A stretch of DNA of 64,000 bases from assembly GCA_024460105.1 (NCBI GenBank), contig JANFXS010000003.1, positions 62,001 through 126,000 on the forward strand, in the 5' to 3' direction. Every line of letters begins with the position of its first letter. The stretch's first letter is position 1. The notes beneath the pieces are model-generated. The model had not been told where the DNA came from. It saw only the letters and a program-made list of their open reading frames with translations, and did not search any database. The position numbers and the translations under genes are program-made. The stretch comes from Anaerotignum faecicola. Its GTDB lineage: Bacteria; Bacillota; Clostridia; Lachnospirales; Anaerotignaceae. Positions 16,566 to 25,300 of this stretch are shown piece after piece.

Positions 16566-17642
16566 CTATGAATCGTCGTTTCCGTCTGTTTTTTTAAGTT
16601 TTTTATTATTATTCAGAGCATTAACCATTTGCTCTATATTCTTAGCCATATCGCTTAAAACGGATACAACCTGCGAATAGTTCATCCTCGTAGGCCCGAG
16701 AATACCGATTGTACCGGTTATATTATCGGAAAATTTATAGCTTGTGGTTATAATGCTGCAGTCTTTCATTTCTTCTATACCGCTTTCATTTCCGATATAT
16801 ATCTGCACGTCGCCTCCGTCATTTTTGGGATTGGCAAGAAGAGTTTTCAGGGATTCTTTTTCCTCTAGCGACTGCATAAGATTTTTAGCTTTTTCAACGT
16901 CGCTGAACTCCGGAAATGTAAGTATATTGTTTGTTCCGCTTAAATGGAACTGTATGCTTTCGGTGCTTTTAGCTGTTTTTTCAATGGCTTTAACCGTAAG
17001 CCCTATAATTTCACCGTATCCTGGAAGCTCTTTATTAAGCCTGTCAATAACAGATCTGTCTATTCCGTCCATAATATTTCCGGATATAGCTTTATTTATG
17101 ACATTCGCCGCGTAAAACAGCTCGTCGTCGTTTGGCATATATTCCACATTAAACGTATAATTTTTCACAATAGCCCCTTCCGCCGCAACAATAATGACAA
17201 GCGTGCTGCTGTCAAGCGACAGATAGCTTATTTTATTAAGCTTTGTGCTTTTTATAATAGGCTCTGAAATAATTGAAGTATAATTTGTCATTGCCGACAA
17301 AACTTTTGCCGTTTGATCCATAAGATAATCAATCTGGTTAATATTTCCCTGAAGCATGCCCATTAAAAGACCTTTTTGATTTTCGGCTATTTCTGTCTGC
17401 TGCATAAGGCTGTCGACATAGAGCCTATATCCCAAATCCGACGGTATACGCCCTGCGGAGGCATGCGGCTGTATAATAAAGCCCATCTCCTCTAAATCGC
17501 TCATTTCATTTCTAATGGTTGCGGAACTAAGCCCAAAATCATATTTTTTTGCAATGGTTCTGCTGCCAACAGGTTCTGCCGTCGCAATGTAGTCATTTAT
17601 AATAGCATGCAATATTTTCATTTTCCTATCGCTTAATGACAT
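16566..17642 (-). CDS. hrcA: HrcA heat-inducible transcription repressor
   Basis: A 358-residue protein: N-terminal winged helix (MKILHAIINDYIATAEPVGSRTIAKKYDFGLSSATIRNEMSDLEEMG), the QPHASAGRIPSDLGYRLYVD dimerisation region, GAF-like core and C-terminal GTIGILGPTRMNYSQVV. HrcA binds CIRCE and represses class I heat-shock genes, with GroEL aiding its folding. The start is ATG 17642, behind AAAGGAGG; ten residues can be added upstream in frame but that stretch overlaps CIRCE and is leader, not coding. It is first in its operon and therefore autoregulated through the CIRCE at 17666-17692. Confidence 0.97.
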   Translation of the reverse strand: MSLSDRKMKILHAIINDYIATAEPVGSRTIAKKYDFGLSSATIRNEMSDLEEMGFIIQPHASAGRIPSDLGYRLYVDSLMQQTEIAENQKGLLMGMLQGNINQIDYLMDQTAKVLSAMTNYTSIISEPIIKSTKLNKISYLSLDSSTLVIIVAAEGAIVKNYTFNVEYMPNDDELFYAANVINKAISGNIMDGIDRSVIDRLNKELPGYGEIIGLTVKAIEKTAKSTESIQFHLSGTNNILTFPEFSDVEKAKNLMQSLEEKESLKTLLANPKNDGGDVQIYIGNESGIEEMKDCSIITTSYKFSDNITGTIGILGPTRMNYSQVVSVLSDMAKNIEQMVNALNNNKKLKKTDGNDDS

Positions 17643-17665
17643 ACCTGCAACCTCCTTTGTTCTTG

Positions 17666-17692
17666 TTAGCACTCACTTAACTTGAGTGCTAA
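17666..17692 (-). promoter_or_regulatory. CIRCE operator
   Basis: TTAGCACTC, nine bases (ACTTAACTT), GAGTGCTAA: an exact match to the CIRCE consensus inverted repeat. It lies 24 bases upstream of the hrcA start codon, in the leader transcribed from the promoter at 17705-17733, and is the binding site for HrcA. Confidence 0.98.
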
Positions 17693-17704
17693 TTTACTAC
17701 TAAT

Positions 17705-17733
17705 AAAATATCACTCGTCAACAGGTATGTCAA
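17705..17733 (-). promoter_or_regulatory. Vegetative promoter of the hrcA operon
   Basis: On the minus strand TTGACA (17733-17728), a 17-base spacer and TATTTT (17710-17705) form a sigma-A type promoter. Transcription would start a few bases before CIRCE, so bound HrcA blocks initiation. A second TTGACG lies inside the spacer and could give an alternative. Confidence 0.75.
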
Positions 17734-17770
17734 GTGATATTTGAAAATTTTTGTTAATTTTATATGAGTT

Positions 17771-18907
17771 TTAAAAAATAAACTTTTCAAAAACGTAATT
17801 GCTTAAATCTGTCCCTAACTTTGTAAGCCGCAAAAATTCCCCTGATTTCTCTAAAAGCCCTTCGTATAAAAGATCTTCAATAGCTTTTTTATAAACGCTC
17901 CAAACATCGGCGCCGAATCTTTGTTTAAAATCATTTATATCTACACCGCGTTTTAGCCTGAGGCCCATGAACATAAATTCTTCCATTTTTTCTTCCAAAG
18001 ATAAATTTTCCGTATCTTCCCTAAGTTTTATTATATTCCCTTTTGACGAAATATATTTTCCTATATCGTAAGTATTATGAAACCTTTTTCCATTATTATA
18101 CGAATGTGCCCCAAGACCGAATCCAATATACTCTTTTGTATTCCAGTAAGCCAAGTTATGCCTGCTTTCAAATCCGGGTTTTGAAAAATTGCTTATTTCA
18201 TATCGGCCGTATCCGCTGCTTTCAAGCATTTCTTCCGCCATATAATACATTTGCCTATCCGTATTTTCATCGGCTTCGGCAATCTTTCCTTCCATTGCCA
18301 TTTCTTTAAACTGCGTCCCGTCTTCTATTATAAGGCTGTATGCGGAAATATGTTCCGGATTTATTTTTATAATATTTCTAAGGGTTTCTTCCCATTGCTT
18401 AACCGTCTGACCCGGAAGAGAAAACATAAGATCGCAGTTTATATTATCAAACCCAGTTTCCCTGGCTTCATAGTAATTGGCAACAAAATCTTTAACAGTA
18501 TGTATCCTGCCAAGCTTTTTAAGCAGATCGTCCTGCCATGCCTGAAGCCCGAAACTCAGCCTATTGACATACATCGACTTCAATTCTTTTAGATAATGTT
18601 TATCTATAGCCCCCGGGTTTGTTTCAACTGTAAATTCTGCTCCGTTATCAACATTATATTTTTCAAAAACCGCGTCTATTATATTTCCCATCAATTTAGA
18701 CGGCAAAACGGTAGGCGTTCCGCCTCCGATAAACACAGTTTTAACATTCATATGGCTGTATTCATGCCTATTTTCACAAATTTCCCTTAAAATGGAATTT
18801 GTATAATCCTCATATATGCTTTCAAGCCCGGCAAACGACGGAAAATCACAATATAGACACTTTTTTTTGCAAAACGGAATATGTATATATAAACTGATGT
18901 CTTGCAT
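17771..18907 (-). CDS. hemW: HemW, radical SAM heme chaperone
   Basis: A 378-residue protein beginning MQDISLYIHIPFCKKKCLYCDF with the CX3CX2C cluster motif, followed by FIGGGTPTVLP, EVNPGTI-like TVETNPGAIDK, RLSFGLQAW and the later GFGLGAHSY block. It belongs to the HemN-like branch once called coproporphyrinogen III oxidase; HemW lacks the extra cysteine of true HemN and serves as a heme-binding chaperone for respiratory or other hemoproteins. It stands directly upstream of the heat-shock operon, as in many Firmicutes, but the usual upstream partner lepA is absent here. The AGGAGG is 13 bases from the ATG, a rather long gap. Confidence 0.9.
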   Translation of the reverse strand: MQDISLYIHIPFCKKKCLYCDFPSFAGLESIYEDYTNSILREICENRHEYSHMNVKTVFIGGGTPTVLPSKLMGNIIDAVFEKYNVDNGAEFTVETNPGAIDKHYLKELKSMYVNRLSFGLQAWQDDLLKKLGRIHTVKDFVANYYEARETGFDNINCDLMFSLPGQTVKQWEETLRNIIKINPEHISAYSLIIEDGTQFKEMAMEGKIAEADENTDRQMYYMAEEMLESSGYGRYEISNFSKPGFESRHNLAYWNTKEYIGFGLGAHSYNNGKRFHNTYDIGKYISSKGNIIKLREDTENLSLEEKMEEFMFMGLRLKRGVDINDFKQRFGADVWSVYKKAIEDLLYEGLLEKSGEFLRLTKLGTDLSNYVFEKFIF

Positions 18908-19361
18908 TGTAATTTCAAAACCTCCTTATAATCCAGTATATTTACTGTAAATTCAGCAATCAAATATTCATTATCAGGCTTTATGCGCTTATCTTTATGA
19001 TAAACGGTAATTATATCGTTTTTCAGACAAATCCCTTATGCCTTCAATTCAATAATCGTTTCTTTGGAAAGCTTTTTTTACAGTTATTTCAGTCAGCGCC
19101 GTAATTTCAGGCAACAGCCTTTGCTTTCTCCAATGCGGCTGTCGAAGTCACTCTTTTTCATGAAGGATATACAGTAATCCTGCTGTCAAACATATCATGG
19201 ACTGCAATTCCCTTTTATCCCAAAAGCAGTTTTTCACTGCAAATTTTATCTGCGCTGATTTATCCCACATATTTCGATATTTCGCAGATCGCATCAGCCG
19301 CTAAAACAGATGTTTAACTGTTGAAGGATACGGTCATGCTTTATTTCATAAAATTTAACAA
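18908..19361. other. 454-bp gene-free stretch with decayed coding traces
   Basis: No promoter pair, terminator or copy of the dispersed repeat is evident. The sequence has a coding-like composition in parts: on the plus strand a stop-free frame at 19105-19317 (70 codons, no start) includes EGYTVILLSN, a phrase that recalls the C-terminal strands of serine-hydrolase/beta-lactamase-fold proteins. I treat it as a possible gene remnant and make no functional claim. Confidence 0.35.
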
Positions 19362-21128
19362 TTACGTAAACTCAATTAAAGAAGAAACAACAACCTCATT
19401 TTCTTTTGATAAAAATATTTTTGCATTTTTGCTCATTTCATCAATATTTTTTATCTGGCCGTTAATATTTATCCTGACCGGAGGATATATAACGCTGCAA
19501 GTTATAGTTGCCTGTTCTGCCAATCCCATTTGATTTTTAATCATTTCAAGCTGTTTTAACATGCTTTCTTTCTTTTCCGTATAAAGTTTAAATTGTTCTT
19601 CTGCCTGGCTTAATATAACGGTTTTCTGCTTTGACAGTTCGTTCAGCCCTCTAAGATAAGTTATATTTTTATGAAGTACAGATAAAACCTCGTCAATATT
19701 TTTAATACTGTTTTTAAGTTCTTCACATTCATTAACAATATGCGGCAATGTTCCAAGCGTTATTTCAGATTTTCTGTTCGCCTTAGTTCCAATAATTCGC
19801 GCCTTTACAGACTGCATTGCCATTATGCTTCCGCCTATTATAACGCCGAGTCCGTCCTCAACAAAAACCGAACGATCGCAAAATACTTTGCAGCATACAA
19901 GGCTGTTTACAATAATATCGCCCTCGGCAAATATCGTAGTATTTTCAAGGAATGTACAACGTATATTGCCTTTGGCATGAAGTTCGCCGTGATGATTTCC
20001 ATTCATTCCCTTATGTATCGTTATATCTCCGCCGGAATTTAAAAATGAATCTTCGACCATTCCGCATACAATTATATTTCCGTCTGCATTAATTTTAAAT
20101 CCTCCATGCACATCGCCTCTGATTACAATATCCCCGTTAAAGTTGAGATTTCCGACAGATAAGTCGACATCTCCCGATATTTCAAGTACTTCCGCAATTC
20201 TGAACAATCCGTTCTGAAAAGATATATAACCGTCGATTCCCGCCAATAGTTTAGTGCCGTCTTCTGATAATACAGTATTTATGCCTTTCGGTACAAATGC
20301 ATTTTTCCCTTTTTTGGCGGCTATTATATTGCCCTTGACATCAACGCCGTTCTTGCCTTCAGTAGGAAGTATAATATCACATATCAAGTCGCCTTTGGAA
20401 ATTTGTTTAAACAAATCCATTTCTTTAAAATCAACGTTTCCGGACTCATCTTCGGCGTATAATATCTCAATTTCACGCGGTATATGTTCAATTACTTTAC
20501 CATCTTGGCCATCCTCGCTTAGTTCACCTTTAGCGGCTGCAAATAACCTCATATATTCCCTGTTTTCAGCTATTTTATGTATTAATTTGTCGTTTATTCC
20601 GTTTTTTATTCCCTCCTGCTTTAAAAAGTCCATCAACAATCCATATTCAACATGTTTCCCACCGCCTATTGGCGGAAATATAATCATAACTGCAATTTCG
20701 TTTTTCTTTGAAAAATATATTACAGGCTTAAAATCAAGGGAAATTTCCAATGCCGAGCTGTCTTCTTTATCCGATTCCAAAATAAGTTTATTTCTTTCTT
20801 CAATCCTTTTTTTTGCGAAGTATTTTAATTGAAACAGAAATTTTTTTATATTTAAATCATATGCAAACAACTCTGCATCCTCAATATCATATGCGTTTTC
20901 GCTTAAATAATCGGAAACAGGCCTGTATAAGATTTCTTTACCGGTTTCTTCAGCCCATGTATTGAAAATAATCTGCAATGGCTCCGCTAGTATTTCTTCA
21001 TTTTTTTTATTTTCTTCTTTTACCGTTTCAGAAAGAGCAGGGTATTCTTCCGGCAGGTCCTGAACATCCGAAATATCTCTCTTTTTTCCAAAGATATTTT
21101 TGAAAATATTTTTATATTTTTCTCCCAT
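19362..21128 (-). CDS. FapA-family (DUF342) polymer-forming protein
   Basis: A 588-residue soluble protein. An N-terminal alpha/beta part (about 1-230) is followed by the FapA/DUF342 beta-helix: KGDLICDIILPTEGKNGVDVKGN, GINTVLSEDGTKLLAGIDGY, then repeated strands with GDVHGGFKINADGNIIV, GMVEDSFLNSGGDITI and NIRCTFLENTTIFAEGDIIV. The C-terminal part (about 455-545) is a long coiled coil. Family members include the Vibrio flagellar assembly protein FapA; many Firmicute homologues have no assigned role. It is transcribed divergently from the cheX-cheY pair and has its own consensus promoter at 21182-21210. No flagellar genes are visible in this window. Confidence 0.85.
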   Translation of the reverse strand: MGEKYKNIFKNIFGKKRDISDVQDLPEEYPALSETVKEENKKNEEILAEPLQIIFNTWAEETGKEILYRPVSDYLSENAYDIEDAELFAYDLNIKKFLFQLKYFAKKRIEERNKLILESDKEDSSALEISLDFKPVIYFSKKNEIAVMIIFPPIGGGKHVEYGLLMDFLKQEGIKNGINDKLIHKIAENREYMRLFAAAKGELSEDGQDGKVIEHIPREIEILYAEDESGNVDFKEMDLFKQISKGDLICDIILPTEGKNGVDVKGNIIAAKKGKNAFVPKGINTVLSEDGTKLLAGIDGYISFQNGLFRIAEVLEISGDVDLSVGNLNFNGDIVIRGDVHGGFKINADGNIIVCGMVEDSFLNSGGDITIHKGMNGNHHGELHAKGNIRCTFLENTTIFAEGDIIVNSLVCCKVFCDRSVFVEDGLGVIIGGSIMAMQSVKARIIGTKANRKSEITLGTLPHIVNECEELKNSIKNIDEVLSVLHKNITYLRGLNELSKQKTVILSQAEEQFKLYTEKKESMLKQLEMIKNQMGLAEQATITCSVIYPPVRININGQIKNIDEMSKNAKIFLSKENEVVVSSLIEFT

Positions 21129-21181
21129 AATAAAAACCCCATATAAAATAAAATTATTTATGTTACCTAACTATATAATTA

Positions 21182-21210
21182 ATTATAAATATAATAAACT
21201 TCTATGTCAA
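21182..21210 (-). promoter_or_regulatory. Consensus sigma-A promoter of the FapA-family gene
   Basis: On the minus strand TTGACA (21210-21205), 17 bases, TATAAT (21187-21182): both hexamers match perfectly with ideal spacing, about 55 bases before the gene's start. Confidence 0.85.
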
Positions 21211-21260
21211 TTTTGAACTGTTATTTATTTAACGCTTTTTATTTTATTTGTTGATTATTA

Positions 21261-21289
21261 TTGAAAAAAATTAATTTTATTATTATAAT
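21261..21289 (+). promoter_or_regulatory. Promoter of cheX-cheY
   Basis: TTGAAA (21261-21266), 17 bases, TATAAT (21284-21289), about 43 bases before the cheX start. It points away from the FapA-family promoter, the two -35 elements being about 50 bases apart. Confidence 0.8.
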
Positions 21290-21331
21290 ATGAGTAATTA
21301 TTACTTTACATTTTAACTGGGGGGATTGCAT

Positions 21332-21781
21332 ATGCTTCCGGCCTTCGACATATCTGAAATTATTGATAAATCGGTAAAAGATATATCAAAACGAGTAGCA
21401 AAAATCGACGTATCTAAAGAAAAAATTAATTTGTTAGGCAAGTTGGAAGCCCCGTACACAATTTTTTCTGCAATAAACGGCGATTATCAAATTATACTTT
21501 CCTTTTGCACAGATAGGGCTGTTTTAAAAGCAATAGCGGAAAATATGATGCATGGAAAAGAATTAAATGAAGATGAAGTTTTAATTTATACAAGCGAGTA
21601 TTTTAATATACTATGCGGCCATGTTGTTTCATCAATCAACAGGGAATTTTATTTAAAATCATCTTTTTCCGTTCCAAAAATCGTAGAGGGAGTCGATATT
21701 CCAATTTCTCACAGTCATGTGCGTCATCAAATGTTTTATGACTACAGCTATGGAACGGCAAAAATCGAAGCGCTTCACTAA
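21332..21781 (+). CDS. cheX: CheX-like chemotaxis phosphatase
   Basis: A 149-residue protein with the CheC/CheX/FliY fold and a single phosphatase helix: SEYFNILCGHVVSSIN supplies the acidic residue and asparagine (E...N) that in CheX attack phosphorylated CheY. A FSVPKIVEG segment follows as in CheX. It would dephosphorylate the adjacent CheY-like protein. ATG 21332 is used, seven bases after a run of six Gs; a TTG at 21326 is too close to it. It is followed by cheY after a gap of 35 bases, forming a two-gene operon divergent from the FapA-family gene. Confidence 0.85.
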   Translation: MLPAFDISEIIDKSVKDISKRVAKIDVSKEKINLLGKLEAPYTIFSAINGDYQIILSFCTDRAVLKAIAENMMHGKELNEDEVLIYTSEYFNILCGHVVSSINREFYLKSSFSVPKIVEGVDIPISHSHVRHQMFYDYSYGTAKIEALH

Positions 21782-21816
21782 TAACATAAAAACATAATAG
21801 ATATATGGAGGATAAT

Positions 21817-22179
21817 ATGAGCAAAAAAATATTAATAGTTGACGATTCGCTTTTTACTTTTGAAGAAATGAAAAGTATGCTTTCAGGCACAGATTATGAG
21901 GCTTCAGCCCACGCAAAAAACGGTGAAGAGGCTTTCAAAATGTATGCGCAGCTTATGCCCGATATTGTGACAATGGACATAATACTTCCCGGTCTTTCCG
22001 GGCTCGAAACTTCAAAGCTCATTTTAGGCAAATGGAAAGACGCCAAAATAGTTATAGTAAGTTCGCTTGCATATGATGACACAATTAATAAAGCCGCTGA
22101 ACTTGGAATAAACAATTTTATTTTCAAGCCTTTTGAAAAAGAAGAATTAATTAAAGCGCTTGACGACGTATCCAAATAA
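21817..22179 (+). CDS. cheY: CheY-like single-domain response regulator
   Basis: A 120-residue receiver domain without output domain: acidic pair in ILIVDDSLF (residues 8-9), phosphoacceptor aspartate in DIVTMDIILPGLSG (about residue 54), serine in IVIVSSLAY, and the conserved lysine in FIFKPFEKEEL. All active-site positions are present. The start is ATG 21817, behind GGAGG; the earlier ATG at 21805 contains that ribosome binding site. It is paired with the CheX-like phosphatase, implying phosphorylation by a histidine kinase encoded elsewhere. The output could be motility or another process in which the FapA-family protein participates. Confidence 0.9.
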   Translation: MSKKILIVDDSLFTFEEMKSMLSGTDYEASAHAKNGEEAFKMYAQLMPDIVTMDIILPGLSGLETSKLILGKWKDAKIVIVSSLAYDDTINKAAELGINNFIFKPFEKEELIKALDDVSK

Positions 22180-22275
22180 TTTATTAAAGTATAAAATCTT
22201 AATTTTATTTTCTTTTCCGTTTTGGAAAATATTTTGATATTTTCTTATAAACATATATTCTTTTAATTCTTTTAG

Positions 22276-22313
22276 AAAAAAGCTGAACTTCTTTGATTAA
22301 AGTTCAGCTTTTT
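22276..22313. terminator. Terminator between cheY and the SLH protein gene
   Basis: AAAAAGCTGAACTT and AAGTTCAGCTTTTT form a stem of about 13 bp around a 10-base loop, with T-runs on both strands. It can terminate both converging transcripts. Confidence 0.85.
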
Positions 22314-22372
22314 CTTAATTCAGTCTAATATTGAATATTTAAGATTGAAATTGTTATTTCTGATAAATGTAT

Positions 22373-25300
22373 TTATGATGTTACCGCAAAGGAATATGTC
22401 TTATTGATAACTTTAGAAGGATCTGTTTTATTTGTCATCTGCGCATTAATAAGTATTGTTCCTACAGCGTTTGCTGTAAGCTCTTGAGCCGCATTATTTA
22501 TAGAAACGCTGTTACTAGGCGCAAACTTAACAGACCAAACTATATTATTACTTTTTTCCTCCTCGCCGATTAAAGTCGAAAGGTTAAATTTCTGCCCAAC
22601 AGCTATGTTATATGTCGGAGCTGCAATATCAATAGCTATATCCTGTTGATAATTGCCGTCAATTAAACCGTTTTCAACAGTTACAGTCAATTCGACTCTG
22701 CCTGGACTAAGAGCCGTCAGTACATTTCCTGTCAATACCGCTGACGTAGTACCGGGATTTTTTATAATAAAATCAACTTTTCCTTTATTTGTTGCGTTTT
22801 CAGGTTCAATAGAAGCTGATAATGTCAAAGGAACTCCTGCAACTTTCTCGGCAGGTTCTGTAAGTAAATTTACGTTTGAAATATTTACAAATCCAGGCTG
22901 CTTTATGTTTATTACTATGTCCTTTGTGTACGCTCCCGACTTCAAGCCGCCTTCTACTTTCGCCGTAAGCGTTACGGTTCCCGCCGCCGTTGTTGTAAGC
23001 GTACTGCCTGATACCGACGCTCCCGTTGTGCCCGCATCTTTTACCTCATACGTTACTGTTTTATTTGTTGCGTTTGACGGCTCAACCGTTCCCGTAAGCT
23101 GCAAAGGTTCCCCCGCCGTCCCTTCAAGCGGGCTTACGTTTATATTTGTTACCTCTATTATTTCCGGTTCTTTTGCTTTTATGTTTATTACTACATCTTT
23201 CGTGTATGCTCCCGACTTCAAGCCGCCTTCCACTTTCGCCGTAAGCGTTACGGTTCCCGCCGCCGTTGTTGTAAGCGTACTGCCTGATACCGACGCTCCT
23301 GTTGTGCCCGCATCTTTTACCTCATACGTTACTGTTTTATTTGTTGCGTTTGACGGCTCAACCGTTCCCGTAAGCTGCAAAGGTTCCCCCGCCGTCCCTT
23401 CAAGCGGGCTTACGTTTATATTTGTTACCTCTATTATTTCCGGTTCTTTTGCTTTTATGTTTATTACTACATCTTTCGTGTATGCTCCCGACTTCAAGCC
23501 GCCTTCCACTTTCGCCGTAAGCGTTACGGTTCCCGCCGCCGTTGTTGTAAGCGTACTGCCTGATACCGACGCTCCCGTTGTGCCCGCATCTTTTACCTCA
23601 TACGTTACTGTTTTATTCGTTGCGTTTGACGGCTCAACCGTTCCCGTAAGCTGCAAAGGTTCCCCCGCCGTTCCTTCAAGCGGGCTTACGTTTATATTTG
23701 TTACCTCTATTATTTCCGGTTCTTTTGCTTTTATGTTTATTACTACGTCTTTCGTGTACGCTCCCGACTTCAAGCCGCCTTCCACTTTCGCTGTAAGCGT
23801 TACGGTTCCCGACGCCGTTGTCGTAAGCGTACTGCCTGATACTATCGCTCCCGTTGTACCCGCATCTTTCACCTCATAAGTTACTGTTTTATTCGTTGCG
23901 TTTGACGGCTCAACTGTTCCCGTAAGCTGCAAAGGTTCCCCCGCCGTTCCTTCAAGCGGACTTACATTTATATTTGTTACTTCTATTATTTCCGGTTCCT
24001 TTGCTTTTATGTTTATTACTACGTCTTTCGTGTACGCTCCCGACTTCAAGCCGCCTTCCACTTTCGCTGTAAGCGTTACGGTTCCCGACGCCATTGTTGT
24101 AAGCGTACTGCCTGATACTATCGCTCCCGTTGTGCCCGCATCTTTTACCTCATACGTTACTGTTTTATTCGTTGCGTTTGACGGCTCAACCGTTCCCGTA
24201 AGCTGCAAAGGTTCCCCCGCCGTTCCTTCAAGCGGGCTTACGTTTATATTTGTTACCTCTATTATTTCCGGTTCCTTTGCTTTTATGTTTATTGCTATGT
24301 CCTTCGTATACTTTATTCCTTGCCCCAATCCATTTGCAACTTCTACGGTAATAATTACCGTTCCTGCATTTGCCGCAGACAATATATCTCCGTTTAATAC
24401 TGCTGCCGTTGTGCCGGCATTCTTTAAATTAAATGCCACAGCTTTATTCGTAGCGTTTGAAGGTTCTACATTTGCCGTTAACTTAAGCGGTATTCCAACT
24501 GTTCCTTCAAGAGGGTTCACAATTACATTTGTAACGCTTACAAACGAAGAAGAAATATTGTCCACCTTTACATTTACTTCTTTAGAGATATTGTTTGCGT
24601 CGTTTGTTATAATATTGCCTACATTGCCATTTCCCGTTAAATAAAGCTTGGAATTTGTATTAATATTTTTTACTAATGAATTTCCGCCTTCCAAAGCAAC
24701 CCTAACATCTGTAAGTCCGTCGGCAGTTGAAAAATTATTAATTGTTTTTCCGCTTGATAACGTAATAATGCAATTTCCGTTTACTGTAAGCGTATTTACG
24801 TCAGCCCTTAAAATCAGTCCCCTGTCAAAAGCATTTTCAACAGTGATGCCGTTAATAGTTATATCTTTACCGGAAGGATAAGCCTCAACAGAAGTATTGC
24901 CTTTAACTCTAAGCCTTCCTGCAAACTTGGTATCCTCATCAAATCTTATTTTAACAAACTCGTTTTTAGCGCTCCTTGATTTGACGTCCCTGTCCGACGT
25001 ATCTGAAATTATGTCTTTCCTTATATTGCAATTTTTAAAAGTTATATGATCCTGCCCGCCGTATATATAAATATTACCTCTGACGTCAATATCCGTTAAC
25101 GTAACAGAACTTGTTCCAACACTCTTTTCAATAGTTAAATCGCCGTATACGGTAAAATCGCTGATATCAGCCCCTGATGATGCCGTTATTTTAACATCGT
25201 CGTATTTTCGACCGTTTCCGTCATAATCGTTATTGCTGTTTTTTATAGTTAAATCTTTATAACTTGAACCGGAACTTGAATCATCGTCGTCATCAGACGA

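Noticed and set aside
22905-24285. Regular repeats considered as a CRISPR array
   Set aside because: The period is 276 bp, units are nearly identical end to end without unique spacers, and they code for protein in frame.
22653-24644. Long open frames antisense to the SLH protein gene (408 and 211 codons)
   Set aside because: They are mirror frames created by the repeated Ig-like modules, repeat with the same 92-codon period, and have no ribosome binding site or recognisable domain.
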